Source of the DNA: Latilactobacillus fuchuensis DSM 14340 = JCM 11249
GTDB lineage: Bacteria; Bacillota; Bacilli; Lactobacillales; Lactobacillaceae
NCBI RefSeq assembly: GCF_000615805.1
Contig: NZ_BAMJ01000005.1
Span: 1 to 64,000 of the forward strand
DNA length: 64,000 nucleotides
Direction: 5' to 3'
This document shows positions 8,992-15,736 of the stretch, in pieces. Each line of letters opens with the position of its first letter. Positions within the stretch are counted from its first letter, which is position 1. A program made the position numbers and the translations under genes. The notes under the pieces were generated by a model that was given only the letters and a program-made list of their open reading frames with translations, was not told where the DNA came from and did no database searches.

Positions 8992-9833
8992 TTAATTTTC
9001 AATTTCCTGCATTAAATTGAAAAGCGCGTCTAATGCTGTTGTGTAGCTGATTGACTCTGCGTAGTCATATTGTTGCTGGTACTGTTGCCATGAAGCGCGC
9101 AAGCTTTCAGAATCGGATAGGGCACTGATTTCGCTTAAGCGATTTTCAATTATTTTGTTTGGGATATGGTCAAACGCCGCACTTTTGAAAAATTCTTTTT
9201 TTAAAAGCACAAGATCAATGTCAGTTCGATAGAGAATGGACAATGAATAAACATTAAATAGATCCTTAGCACGAGTATTTAGCATACCATGATTTAGAAA
9301 TGCTGATAACTTATCTGCCAAGATTTTTTCAATGGGAATACCATAAATTGGAAATTTGTCATCTGCGTTTAAAATGCTTTGGTGATTAAGCATGATTGGA
9401 ATCGTCTCATAGGGGTTACCTTTTGAAATATCTAACTTTATACTGACTTTACTTTTCCCCATTTGTGCCAACAGATTAACACGAATTCCGGGATAATCAT
9501 CATCAAGCTGTTTTTGCTCAATCGACTTGATTGTAAAACTAACATAATCTGTAGATTGTTCGAAGACCTCATTCAAAACGGTTGTTAATTTATCTGGTTG
9601 TAAGGATGGCCCACATAGATTGCATCAAGATCCTGGGTCATTCTATTTTCAATTCCAACCAAGCTTTGAATTTCAAAGCCACCTTTAAGAACAAAGTAAT
9701 GACGATAATTAGATTCAGAGATCTGTTTTAAAAAGTGTTCCAGAAAAAATAGTTTCTGAAAATGTTGAATATTGTAGCCAAGTTCACGGGCGCGCTTGCT
9801 GATTAGCGGTAGAACTTTATCAACTTCACTCAT
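8992..9833 (-). pseudogene. AbiEii/AbiGii nucleotidyltransferase toxin, one-base frameshift
   Basis: Toxin of a type IV toxin-antitoxin/abortive infection pair; family members are nucleotidyltransferases that stop growth. The N-terminal part (9585-9833) has the nucleotidyltransferase signature KGGFEIQSL...TQDLDAIY with its acidic pair. The C-terminal part (8992-9576) has LDISKGNPYE and KILADKLSAF...TRAKDLFNVY, the usual K...R.KDl.D motif. The frame breaks near 9593-9600; one added base gives NxPDKLTTVLNEVF and about 280 residues, a normal length. ATG 9833 overlaps the antitoxin stop by ATGA, so translation is coupled. As written the toxin is truncated after about 82 residues and probably inactive, unless the break is a sequencing error. 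Confidence 0.85.
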
Positions 9834-10423
9834 TGCATGTAAACCTCCATTACTTTTAGCAAGGAACTGTTTGGGTATAATTCATCCTTGATTTTGGTTA
9901 AACTTTTAAACTTTTCTGCGCTAGGTGAACTTGCTAGATATTTTTTAAGCGCATCATTTTTAATGTATGGTTGGATTTGTTTTGATTCCCAAGTATCTAA
10001 TAAGGTTCGTTCTTTAGAATAAACTTGAACCGTGCCACTATTTTCGGTTCGGCTAGTTTCGATACCAAGTAAATAGCGATTTTTCGATAGATAGCGTGCC
10101 TTAATAGGATATTTTTTCAGCGATGCAGCGCTTGGATGATATCCTTGGGGAAAGGTAAGATCATAATGAAGTGGCATTTCATCAGTTAAGTCATGAATAA
10201 TCAAGGCACTGACCAATGAGAAAACACCACGTGAGAACTTTTGACTGATCAAGCTAAATTCATCGAGTAGGTAGCCCGGGAAAATATAGACACCACGGTC
10301 AATCTTTTCAATGGTGCCATCATTTGTTAACGCCTGAATTTTATCTTTAGACAAACCATATTCTTGTGCGGTTTTGTAAATAAATGTTGGAAAGTCATGT
10401 TCCAGTTGGGCTAAAGTATTCAT
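9830..10423 (-). CDS. AbiEi-family antitoxin
   Basis: Antitoxin and transcriptional autorepressor of the AbiE pair. An N-terminal winged helix (about residues 15-50: YGLSKDKIQALTNDGTIEKI, then DRGVYIFPGY) is followed by the AbiEi domain (SALIIHDLTDEMPLHYDLTFPQGYHP, KERTLLDTWESKQI). 197 residues from ATG 10423, which has GGAGGCGG eight bases upstream; the earlier ATG 10453 lacks a ribosome site. It overlaps the toxin gene by four bases. A 10-bp inverted repeat over its probable promoter (10440-10477) suits autoregulation. The pair lies between the two repeat units and on the opposite strand to their peptides. Confidence 0.88.
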   Translation of the reverse strand: MNTLAQLEHDFPTFIYKTAQEYGLSKDKIQALTNDGTIEKIDRGVYIFPGYLLDEFSLISQKFSRGVFSLVSALIIHDLTDEMPLHYDLTFPQGYHPSAASLKKYPIKARYLSKNRYLLGIETSRTENSGTVQVYSKERTLLDTWESKQIQPYIKNDALKKYLASSPSAEKFKSLTKIKDELYPNSSLLKVMEVYMQ

Positions 10424-10439
10424 TGTTATGAGCCGCCTC

Positions 10440-10477
10440 CTTATATACTGCAATTCCTTATATTTATAGTATATAAG
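10440..10477 (-). promoter_or_regulatory. Probable promoter/operator of abiE
   Basis: Perfect inverted repeat CTTATATACT (10440-10449) / AGTATATAAG (10468-10477) directly upstream of abiEi, with a TATACT -10-like hexamer on the minus strand inside the distal arm. AbiEi proteins are known to bind inverted repeats upstream of their operon; the match here is inferred. Confidence 0.5.
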
Positions 10478-10693
10478 TCGGATGGGGGACTTGCAACTTT
10501 CAAGACAACTTTACGGATTATTGTTTTTTGTGTTCTTGATACCGGACACAAAAAAGTATCTCGCTTTGCGTAATATAGTAATAGGCAGTCGTTAATTGCA
10601 AGCGCCAGACTCAGTCGATTCAAAATTGACAAGTGGAGGTGAGCGACTTGCGGTAGCTGTGCCAGCACTCGGGTATCAATTGAGTACCAAACC

Positions 10694-10733
10694 AAAATAC
10701 GCCATCATCTGAACTTAGATGACGGCGTATTTT
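10694..10733 (+). other. 17-bp stem-loop in leader B
   Basis: Identical to the stem-loop at 8586-8625, including the single mismatch and GAACTT loop. Confidence 0.65.
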
Positions 10734-10750
10734 GACTTGGACGGAGATTG

Positions 10751-10834
10751 ATGAGTGCTGAAACGCGATTAAATAAAACAATGGAGAATTGCCCATGGGT
10801 CTGTTTTTACAGATTCTTGCTGCGGTCAAATTAA
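10751..10834 (+). CDS. Leader ORF B overlapping toxin B
   Basis: Begins with the same residues as leader ORF A (MSAETRLNKTMEN). Substitutions just before the toxin start remove the stop, so it reads on for 27 codons in a different frame from toxin B and ends at 10834. Coupling therefore differs between the copies. Expression is unproven. Confidence 0.3.
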   Translation: MSAETRLNKTMENCPWVCFYRFLLRSN

Positions 10835-10893
10835 TCTTGGTGATCTGGAAACAGACTCAAGATTTAATCGATCGCAATAAAAAAAGCCGCTAA
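10795..10893 (+). CDS. Small hydrophobic peptide B, candidate type I toxin
   Basis: A 32-residue paralogue of peptide A: hydrophobic residues 2-18 (start MGLFLQILAAVKLILVIW), IWKQ at the same position, and the same terminal KKSR, but most other residues differ. GGAG lies eight bases upstream. The untranslated leader is identical to copy A while the coding part has many changes and no indel, which argues for selection on a membrane peptide of fixed length. Antisense RNA B overlaps its 3' end. Function inferred from architecture only. Confidence 0.65.
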   Translation: MGLFLQILAAVKLILVIWKQTQDLIDRNKKSR

Positions 10894-10967
10894 CTAGCGG
10901 CTAATCAACATTGCAATACGACTACTGTTGCGCGAGGTGCTAGGCACACCTTGCGCTTTTTTTGCAT
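10879..10967 (-). ncRNA. Candidate antisense antitoxin RNA B
   Basis: Same layout as antisense A: extended -10 TGcTATAAT on the minus strand (10974-10982), a 5' hairpin from the toxin terminator region, and termination at AGCCGCT/AGCGGCT plus a T-run. The differences from A cluster in hairpin loops and in the single-stranded linker, where they could set specificity. Confidence 0.55.
10930..10963 (+). terminator. Terminator of toxin mRNA B
   Basis: GCGCGAGGTG (10930-10939) / CACCTTGCGC (10947-10956) and seven T. The loop differs from copy A while the stem is unchanged. Confidence 0.8.
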
Positions 10968-11116
10968 GGTTTCATTATAGCATCTCAGTTATGGAAAATC
11001 ACTCGTCATTCCGTTCAAGAATGATTTTGGGACGACTTAGGAATTTTTCACCTTTAGGCGGCTAGTTTATGATAAGTTTTAATAAGACTAAATTTCTGTA
11101 AGGGGTAGTGAAAAAT

Positions 11117-11431
11117 ATGCCGATTTCTAGACAACAACAAATCGTAACGCTTTTAATTAATCTTAAGTATGAATTATCGCGTCAGGATTCAATCGAATTA
11201 ACCACAGAATGTATCGATAATTTGACACAGCCTGAACTGAACGATTTTATGATTAATGTCGCGCTTAATCAGTTTCTTAAAGAAATGACCAATCTAATTG
11301 GTTTTGAAGGTTTAAAGTTGAACCAGAATGCGGCTGAAATAGTAGCGCAACTCAAAGAACTTTCTTTAAAGAAGACGGGTCGAAGCCCGCTTAGCTCGCT
11401 ATTATTTTCGAGTTTGTTTGGGAACTGGTAG
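11117..11431 (+). CDS. Hypothetical small helical protein between repeat copies
   Basis: 104 residues, not recognised. The sequence is largely helical and polar (QQQIVTLLINLKYELSRQDSIEL, LNQFLKEMTNLIGFEGLKL) with a Ser/Leu-rich end (SPLSSLLFSSLFGNW). It has no signal peptide and no clear membrane helix. AGGGG (11101-11105) fits ATG 11117; GTG 11108 is also possible but very close to that site. Size and predicted helicity resemble bacteriocin immunity proteins of the enterocin A/pediocin type, but no motif proves it. It lies between repeat unit B and the decayed unit C, transcribed in the same direction as the toxin peptides. Confidence 0.6.
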   Translation: MPISRQQQIVTLLINLKYELSRQDSIELTTECIDNLTQPELNDFMINVALNQFLKEMTNLIGFEGLKLNQNAAEIVAQLKELSLKKTGRSPLSSLLFSSLFGNW

Positions 11432-11515
11432 GGTTTGTAAATAGCGGTTGAGTACAATTGTAATCCGACTATTGTTGCACACATTGCGCTACAGCATCTA
11501 AGTTATGGAATCACG
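11432..11515 (+). repeat. Decayed third copy of the toxin-antitoxin 3' region
   Basis: AAATAGCGGTTGA, GTAATCCGACTATTGTTGC, TTGCGC and AGCATCTAAGTTATGGAATCAC follow in the same order and spacing as in units A and B. The hairpin and the TATAAT box have been lost. The peptide gene and leader are absent, replaced by the preceding ORF. The rest of 11516-11625 holds only the promoter region of the next gene. Confidence 0.7.
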
Positions 11516-11625
11516 GCAATAAATGATGTTCCCTTCAATAATTAGCTAATCTGGTTAAGTATCACTAGTTGTCAAGCTTGCACTAGTCTATACTAACCAT
11601 AACGAAATTATATGGAGGTTAGGTT

Positions 11626-12849
11626 ATGAGTCCAGCAGAGAAAGTTACCATTTTACAGCATTTGGTTGAAATTAAATCGGTGAATAATCATGAAAAATTG
11701 GTTGCCATGTATCTTAAAACGCTGTTTGATGAGGCGGGGATTACCAATCAGGTGATACCACTAGTCGGCCAGCCGGAGCGCGCCAATTTGGTTGCTGAAA
11801 TGGGCAGTGGCCATCCGATTCTGGCGGTTTCCGGTCACATGGACGTGGTCGATGTGGATGTGGCTAATTGGACAACCGATCCGTTTAAGCTGACCCCAAA
11901 AGGCGACCAACTATTTGGCCGAGGGACGACTGATATGAAGGCTGGTTTAGCGGCTTTAGTAATTGCGATGCTCGAATTAAAAGAAAGCCAGGCGACTTTC
12001 AATGGGACAATTCGGTTATTAGCAACTGCCGGTGAAGAAGTTGGACAACCAGGGGCTGAAGCACTCGAGATGGCTGGTTACAGCGACGATGTGGATGCGT
12101 TGTTAATTGCAGAACCGACCGGCTATTATAATATGGTGTACGCCAATAAAGGTGAATTGGATATTGAAATTAAATCCGTTGGTAAAGCCGCGCACAGTTC
12201 GATGCCCGCATTAGGCAATAACGCGATTGAACATTTACTGACGGTTTTAGCACAAATTAGAACGCAAATTGGCCAGTTAACGGCCGGTGTTACCAATCCG
12301 GTCTTAGGTGAAACTCTATTAAACGTTGATACGATTAGTGGTGGTAACCAAATCAATGCGATTCCTAGCTTGGCAACAGTTGGGTTGAATCTACGGACGA
12401 TTCCAGAAGTCTCAAACGACCAAATTTTGAACGTGATTGATGACGTGGTGGCCAACTATAATCAAACGACGACCGGTCAAATCAGCGTCGAGGTGTCGAT
12501 GAACATTGTTTCGATTTTAGGGGATGTCAACGCGCCATTATTAACCGATTTGCAACGAATTGCGGAACCATACGCCAGACGTCAAAAAATATCGGCCGCT
12601 GAAGCAGAACAGTTGAAACAGGCGGCGCTTGCTGCTGGTGTTAAAGACTATCGACCGGCCGAATTTTTAAAAGTTGGGATTTCTGGTGGCACCGACGCCG
12701 CTAAATTGTTAATTAAGAATCAAACTGGTTTTAGCTATCTGGCCTATGGTCCGGGAAATAATACACCGCATCAGGATAATGAATCGGTTTCAAAGGCGAT
12801 GTTCTTAGACTTTATTGAAATCTATCAGACGTTGTTTAAATCATTATAA
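11626..12849 (+). CDS. ArgE/DapE family M20 deacylase (succinyl-diaminopimelate desuccinylase-like)
   Basis: A cytoplasmic di-zinc amidohydrolase of the M20 family, 407 residues. Metal ligands and catalysis: SGHMDVVDVD (about 76-85), GRGTTDMKAG (about 100-109), GEEVGQPGAEAL with the general-base Glu (about 137), AEPTG (about 163-167) and, near the C-terminus, GPGNNTPHQDNE with the last His ligand. The dimerisation insert contains AHSSMPALGNNAIEHL. The substrate (N-succinyl-LL-diaminopimelate, acetylornithine or a dipeptide) cannot be fixed from sequence; no lysine or arginine genes adjoin. ATG behind TGGAGGTTAGG; a terminator follows. Confidence 0.88.
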   Translation: MSPAEKVTILQHLVEIKSVNNHEKLVAMYLKTLFDEAGITNQVIPLVGQPERANLVAEMGSGHPILAVSGHMDVVDVDVANWTTDPFKLTPKGDQLFGRGTTDMKAGLAALVIAMLELKESQATFNGTIRLLATAGEEVGQPGAEALEMAGYSDDVDALLIAEPTGYYNMVYANKGELDIEIKSVGKAAHSSMPALGNNAIEHLLTVLAQIRTQIGQLTAGVTNPVLGETLLNVDTISGGNQINAIPSLATVGLNLRTIPEVSNDQILNVIDDVVANYNQTTTGQISVEVSMNIVSILGDVNAPLLTDLQRIAEPYARRQKISAAEAEQLKQAALAAGVKDYRPAEFLKVGISGGTDAAKLLIKNQTGFSYLAYGPGNNTPHQDNESVSKAMFLDFIEIYQTLFKSL

Positions 12850-12862
12850 ATTGCATCATAAG

Positions 12863-12899
12863 AAAGCACCTAAATATAACTATATTTAGGTGCTTTATA
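12863..12899 (+). terminator. Terminator after the M20 peptidase gene
   Basis: Perfect 16-bp inverted repeat AAAGCACCTAAATATA (12863-12878) / 12881-12896 with a two-base loop; the T-run is the end of the stem itself. Confidence 0.75.
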
Positions 12900-12976
12900 A
12901 ATGCTATAATAACTGGTGTGATGGTTTTTATGAGATGTTCATATATTTGATTAATCCGTATATTTGGAGGCTTTTA

Positions 12977-13576
12977 ATGATTATAGATAAAATAAATAAT
13001 AAGGTTAAAAGAGCGCCTAAAGGGACTCTATTTATTTTGGCTGATTTTTCTAATTTGGAAGCGCCGTACAATACAATAAAGGATGCTGTTCGAAAATTAG
13101 TAGAAACAGAAAAATTAAGAATCATCTATCGAGGAATTTATCAAAAACCGAATTACAGTAAAACGTTACAGAGAATGGTGCCTGCCTTACCTAGTGAGAT
13201 TGCTGAAACCTATGCTCGAAAAAATGATTGGAGAATAATTCCAGCAGGAGAAACAGCTTTAAATCAGTTGGGATTGACGACTCAGGTACCTAATAGCTAT
13301 GAATATCGGAGTAATGGTCCCAGTCGTGAAATAATTTTAAAAAATGGGAAAAAAATAAAATTCAGAAGTACGGTATCAAGGGATATTAACATGATATATA
13401 CTTCTGCCTTAGTTATTGAAGCGTTTAAGGCTTTGGGTGAAAATAATGTTAATTCTGAAAATTTAAGCATCATTAAACGTAAATTAACTATAGACCAGTT
13501 TGAACAGTTAAAAAAAGATGTTCTGTTATCGCGAAATTGGATTAAAGATTTAGTGATAAAGATGGAGGCGAGTTAA
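12977..13576 (+). CDS. DUF6088-type antitoxin partner of AbiEii (second AbiE system)
   Basis: 199 residues. An N-terminal winged-helix region (KAPKGTLFILADF-like segment, then PYNTIKDAVRKLVETEKLRIIYRGIY) is typical of DUF6088/AbiEi-like proteins encoded directly before AbiEii toxins. The middle part has GETALNQLGLTTQVPNSYEY and a basic patch (NGKKIKFR). ATG 12977 is preferred because TTGGAGG lies eight bases upstream. It runs almost directly into the nucleotidyltransferase gene and is expected to neutralise it and repress the pair. It is AT-richer than its neighbours (many AAA/ATA codons), which suggests horizontal transfer. Assignment rests on domain pattern and neighbour. Confidence 0.75.
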   Translation: MIIDKINNKVKRAPKGTLFILADFSNLEAPYNTIKDAVRKLVETEKLRIIYRGIYQKPNYSKTLQRMVPALPSEIAETYARKNDWRIIPAGETALNQLGLTTQVPNSYEYRSNGPSREIILKNGKKIKFRSTVSRDINMIYTSALVIEAFKALGENNVNSENLSIIKRKLTIDQFEQLKKDVLLSRNWIKDLVIKMEAS

Positions 13577-13618
13577 ATACTTGAATACTTTGAATTAACG
13601 GATGAGGAACGAAAGGAT

Positions 13619-14575
13619 ATGTACAAAATTGCCTCAGCGGATTTAGGCATCAATGAAGCAATCCTTGAAAAGGATTATTGGATTGTATTAATGTTAAAAA
13701 TACTTTTTTCTCATGATCGGTTCAAAAAGCTATTTGCATTTAAAGGTGGGACGTCATTATCAAAAGTTTTCAATAAAATTCAACGATTTTCGGAAGATAT
13801 TGATTTAATCTTAGATTGGCAAATTCTTGGTTATTCAAAAAATGAACCGTGGGATGAACGAAGTAAGACAGGTCAAATAAAGTTTAACAATGAAGCTAAT
13901 GAGCGGGCAGCTAATTGGATTAGATTAGTTTTGGTACCTGAATTAAACAAAACTTTAATAGAAATGTCGATAGAAAAGGTTAAATTGAAGGTTTCATCAA
14001 TAGATTCGCAAACAGTCCAGATACAATATCCGAATGGCTTCAAGGATAACAGTATTCTACAAGAAATTCGGTTAGAAATCGGACCATTAGCTGCATGGAC
14101 ACCTGTTAAAAATTACCCAATATCTGCCTATATCGTTGAAGAATTCCCTCAGATTTTTAATGATAAATTGGTCATCGTTCCAACGGTGGAGGCTAAACGA
14201 ACTTTTTGGGAAAAAGTGACGATTATGCATAAAGAAGCGAACCGGACTAAGACTTTAACGCCTGCGAGATATTCGCGACATTATTACGATATTTATCAAT
14301 TATCACAATCAACAATTAAAGATGAAGCGTTGAATGATGTGGTGCTGCTTAAAGAAGTTGTGTCATTTAAAAATAAATTTTATGCGGATAATTCAGCTAA
14401 ATATAATGAGGCGATACCAGGAAAGATTAAGTTAATGCCGAATGAAATGCAGATTGAAGGATTATCAAAGGATTATGACGTAATGAAAAATATGATGTTT
14501 AATGAATCCCCTAGTTTTCAGGAAATTTTAGTTGAATTGCATCGTTTAGAAAATCAAATAAATAAATTAATATAA
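13619..14575 (+). CDS. AbiEii/AbiGii-family nucleotidyltransferase toxin (second system)
   Basis: 318 residues. The nucleotidyltransferase signature FKGGTSLSKVF...RFSEDIDLIL lies near residues 40-67. It is followed by QEIRLEIGPLAAW, VEAKRTFWEKVTIMH and RYSRHYYDIYQL, the set seen in AbiEii-type toxins of this subgroup. In-frame codons continue upstream of ATG 13619 and read ILEYFELTDEERKD, which looks like genuine protein sequence. They begin with ATA at 13577, eight bases after GGAGG. The ancestral start was probably an ATG there, now ATA, leaving a 14-residue shorter form or inefficient non-AUG initiation. Forms an operon with the preceding gene. Confidence 0.85.
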   Translation: MYKIASADLGINEAILEKDYWIVLMLKILFSHDRFKKLFAFKGGTSLSKVFNKIQRFSEDIDLILDWQILGYSKNEPWDERSKTGQIKFNNEANERAANWIRLVLVPELNKTLIEMSIEKVKLKVSSIDSQTVQIQYPNGFKDNSILQEIRLEIGPLAAWTPVKNYPISAYIVEEFPQIFNDKLVIVPTVEAKRTFWEKVTIMHKEANRTKTLTPARYSRHYYDIYQLSQSTIKDEALNDVVLLKEVVSFKNKFYADNSAKYNEAIPGKIKLMPNEMQIEGLSKDYDVMKNMMFNESPSFQEILVELHRLENQINKLI

Positions 14576-14661
14576 AGTATTCGCTAACTAAGCGTATTTT
14601 TTGCTCCCGCTCGCTTCAACTTGCTATGATTGAACTAATCAGAAGAAAGGCGGTTTTACAG

Positions 14662-14889
14662 ATGACAGATAAAACTGATCAGATTAAAGGCAAAGTGCAA
14701 GAAACAGTGGGTAAGGTGACTGATAACGAACAGTTGGAAGCCAAAGGCAAAGCCGAAGAAATCAAGGGCAAGGCTTCTGAAAAGGCGGATGATTTAGGTG
14801 ATACGATTAAAGAAAAGACTGGCGAATTAAAAGACAAAGTTGATGGTGTTTTCAATAAACTAGTTGACAAAGTGGACGGTAAAGATTGA
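14662..14889 (+). CDS. CsbD family stress protein
   Basis: A 75-residue, highly charged, helical protein of the CsbD/YjbJ type, made of Lys/Glu-rich repeats (DQIKGKVQETVGKVTDNEQLEAKGKAEEIKG-type pattern). Members accumulate under general stress in many bacteria; the molecular role is unknown. ATG 14662 has AAAGGCGG upstream; ATG 14626 would add unrelated residues. Single-gene unit with its own terminator, marking the right edge of the accessory island. Confidence 0.88.
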   Translation: MTDKTDQIKGKVQETVGKVTDNEQLEAKGKAEEIKGKASEKADDLGDTIKEKTGELKDKVDGVFNKLVDKVDGKD

Positions 14890-14905
14890 TTAATTAGTAT
14901 TATTA

Positions 14906-14931
14906 GGCTGAGTTTACGCTCAGCCTTTTTT
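14906..14931 (+). terminator. Terminator of the csbD-like gene
   Basis: GGCTGAG (14906-14912) / CTCAGCC (14919-14925), then six T. Confidence 0.88.
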
Positions 14932-14971
14932 GTGTGCTAAACTAGAGTTGAACAGTATAGGGGGGATCCAT

Positions 14972-15673
14972 TTGTTTGAAGTCACAACGGTTCATATTTT
15001 AATTCGACTCACTTTAGCAACCGTGATTGCCGGCATTATCGGTTCGGATCGCGAATATAAAAATCGCCCCGCGGGGATGCGCACGCACATCTTGGTTTGT
15101 TTGGGGGCTTGTGTGATTGCGATGATTCAACAGGAAATTGCGGCGCAAAATGTCCAGTTTGCGTTAAGCCATTTGGCGATTGCGACCGTCATTCGGTCTG
15201 ATCAAGCGCGTTTAATTGCGCAAGTGGTCAGTGGGATTGGTTTTTTAGGGGCCGGGACGATTATTGTCACTCGCCACAAAATTCAAGGGTTAACTACGGC
15301 GGCGTCTTTATGGGCGACAGCCGGCATTGGTTTAGCGGTTGGGATGGGTTATTATCAGATTGCAGTCATTAGTTCAGTTTTTGTGATTTTCGTGATTGTT
15401 TTCTTGAAGAAGATTATTCACATCAATACGTTGAAGAAAATCGAAATTAAATATAAGCATAAAGTCGCCACCAAAGAATTCATTCAGGATTATTTTGAAA
15501 CGCACGAGATTCAAGTGCGCGATGTTAATTTCTCAGTGACGCAAGATGAAAGTAATACGATTTACACCAATGTTTATCGCATCGAAATTCCCCGGGAAAT
15601 GAAATATTCGCAGATTGTCGAAGATATCTCGATGAATAAGAATATTATGACCATTCGGATGGTCAGTGTTTAA
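14972..15673 (+). CDS. MgtC/SapB family membrane protein
   Basis: An integral membrane protein of 233 residues. The N-terminal half holds about four to five helices with the MgtC signatures GSDREYKNRPAGMRTHILVC and QVVSGIGFLGAGTI. The C-terminal cytosolic part (about 155-233) is an ACT-like domain (IKYKHKVATKEFIQDYF...). MgtC relatives support growth at low magnesium and modulate ion balance; the biochemical activity is unsettled. TTG 14972 is preferred as it follows GGGGGG at seven bases, with no other start nearby. Monocistronic, convergent with the purine permease. Confidence 0.85.
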   Translation: MFEVTTVHILIRLTLATVIAGIIGSDREYKNRPAGMRTHILVCLGACVIAMIQQEIAAQNVQFALSHLAIATVIRSDQARLIAQVVSGIGFLGAGTIIVTRHKIQGLTTAASLWATAGIGLAVGMGYYQIAVISSVFVIFVIVFLKKIIHINTLKKIEIKYKHKVATKEFIQDYFETHEIQVRDVNFSVTQDESNTIYTNVYRIEIPREMKYSQIVEDISMNKNIMTIRMVSV

Positions 15674-15681
15674 TCGAGTAG

Positions 15682-15733
15682 AAAAAGACCGTTTTGAAAA
15701 CCAGATAATTGGTTTTCGAAACGGTCTTTTTGT
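15682..15733. terminator. Bidirectional terminator between mgtC and the purine permease
   Basis: Long hairpin AAAAGACCGTTTTGAAAACCA / TGGTTTTCGAAACGGTCTTTTT with one mismatch and an A/T run on each side. Confidence 0.88.
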
Positions 15734-15736
15734 TGA

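Larger units (their letters stand above)
10520..11003 (+). repeat. Direct repeat unit B (type I toxin-antitoxin candidate)
   Basis: Second copy of the unit at 8412-8895, offset 2108 bp with no net indel. The core 10569-10789 is identical to copy A. A GTGTTC...GGACAC hairpin flanked by T and A runs (about 10524-10552) opens the unit; copy A has a weaker counterpart. Confidence 0.9.

Noticed and set aside
8412-11515. CRISPR array or insertion sequence as the source of the repeats
   Set aside because: The repeats are two long units plus a remnant with 1.6 kb or unrelated ORFs between them, with no short regular spacers, transposase or terminal inverted repeats.
13619-14575. Frameshift at the start of the second AbiEii-type toxin
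   Set aside because: The upstream codons are in the same frame with no shift needed; only the start codon is unusual (ATA).
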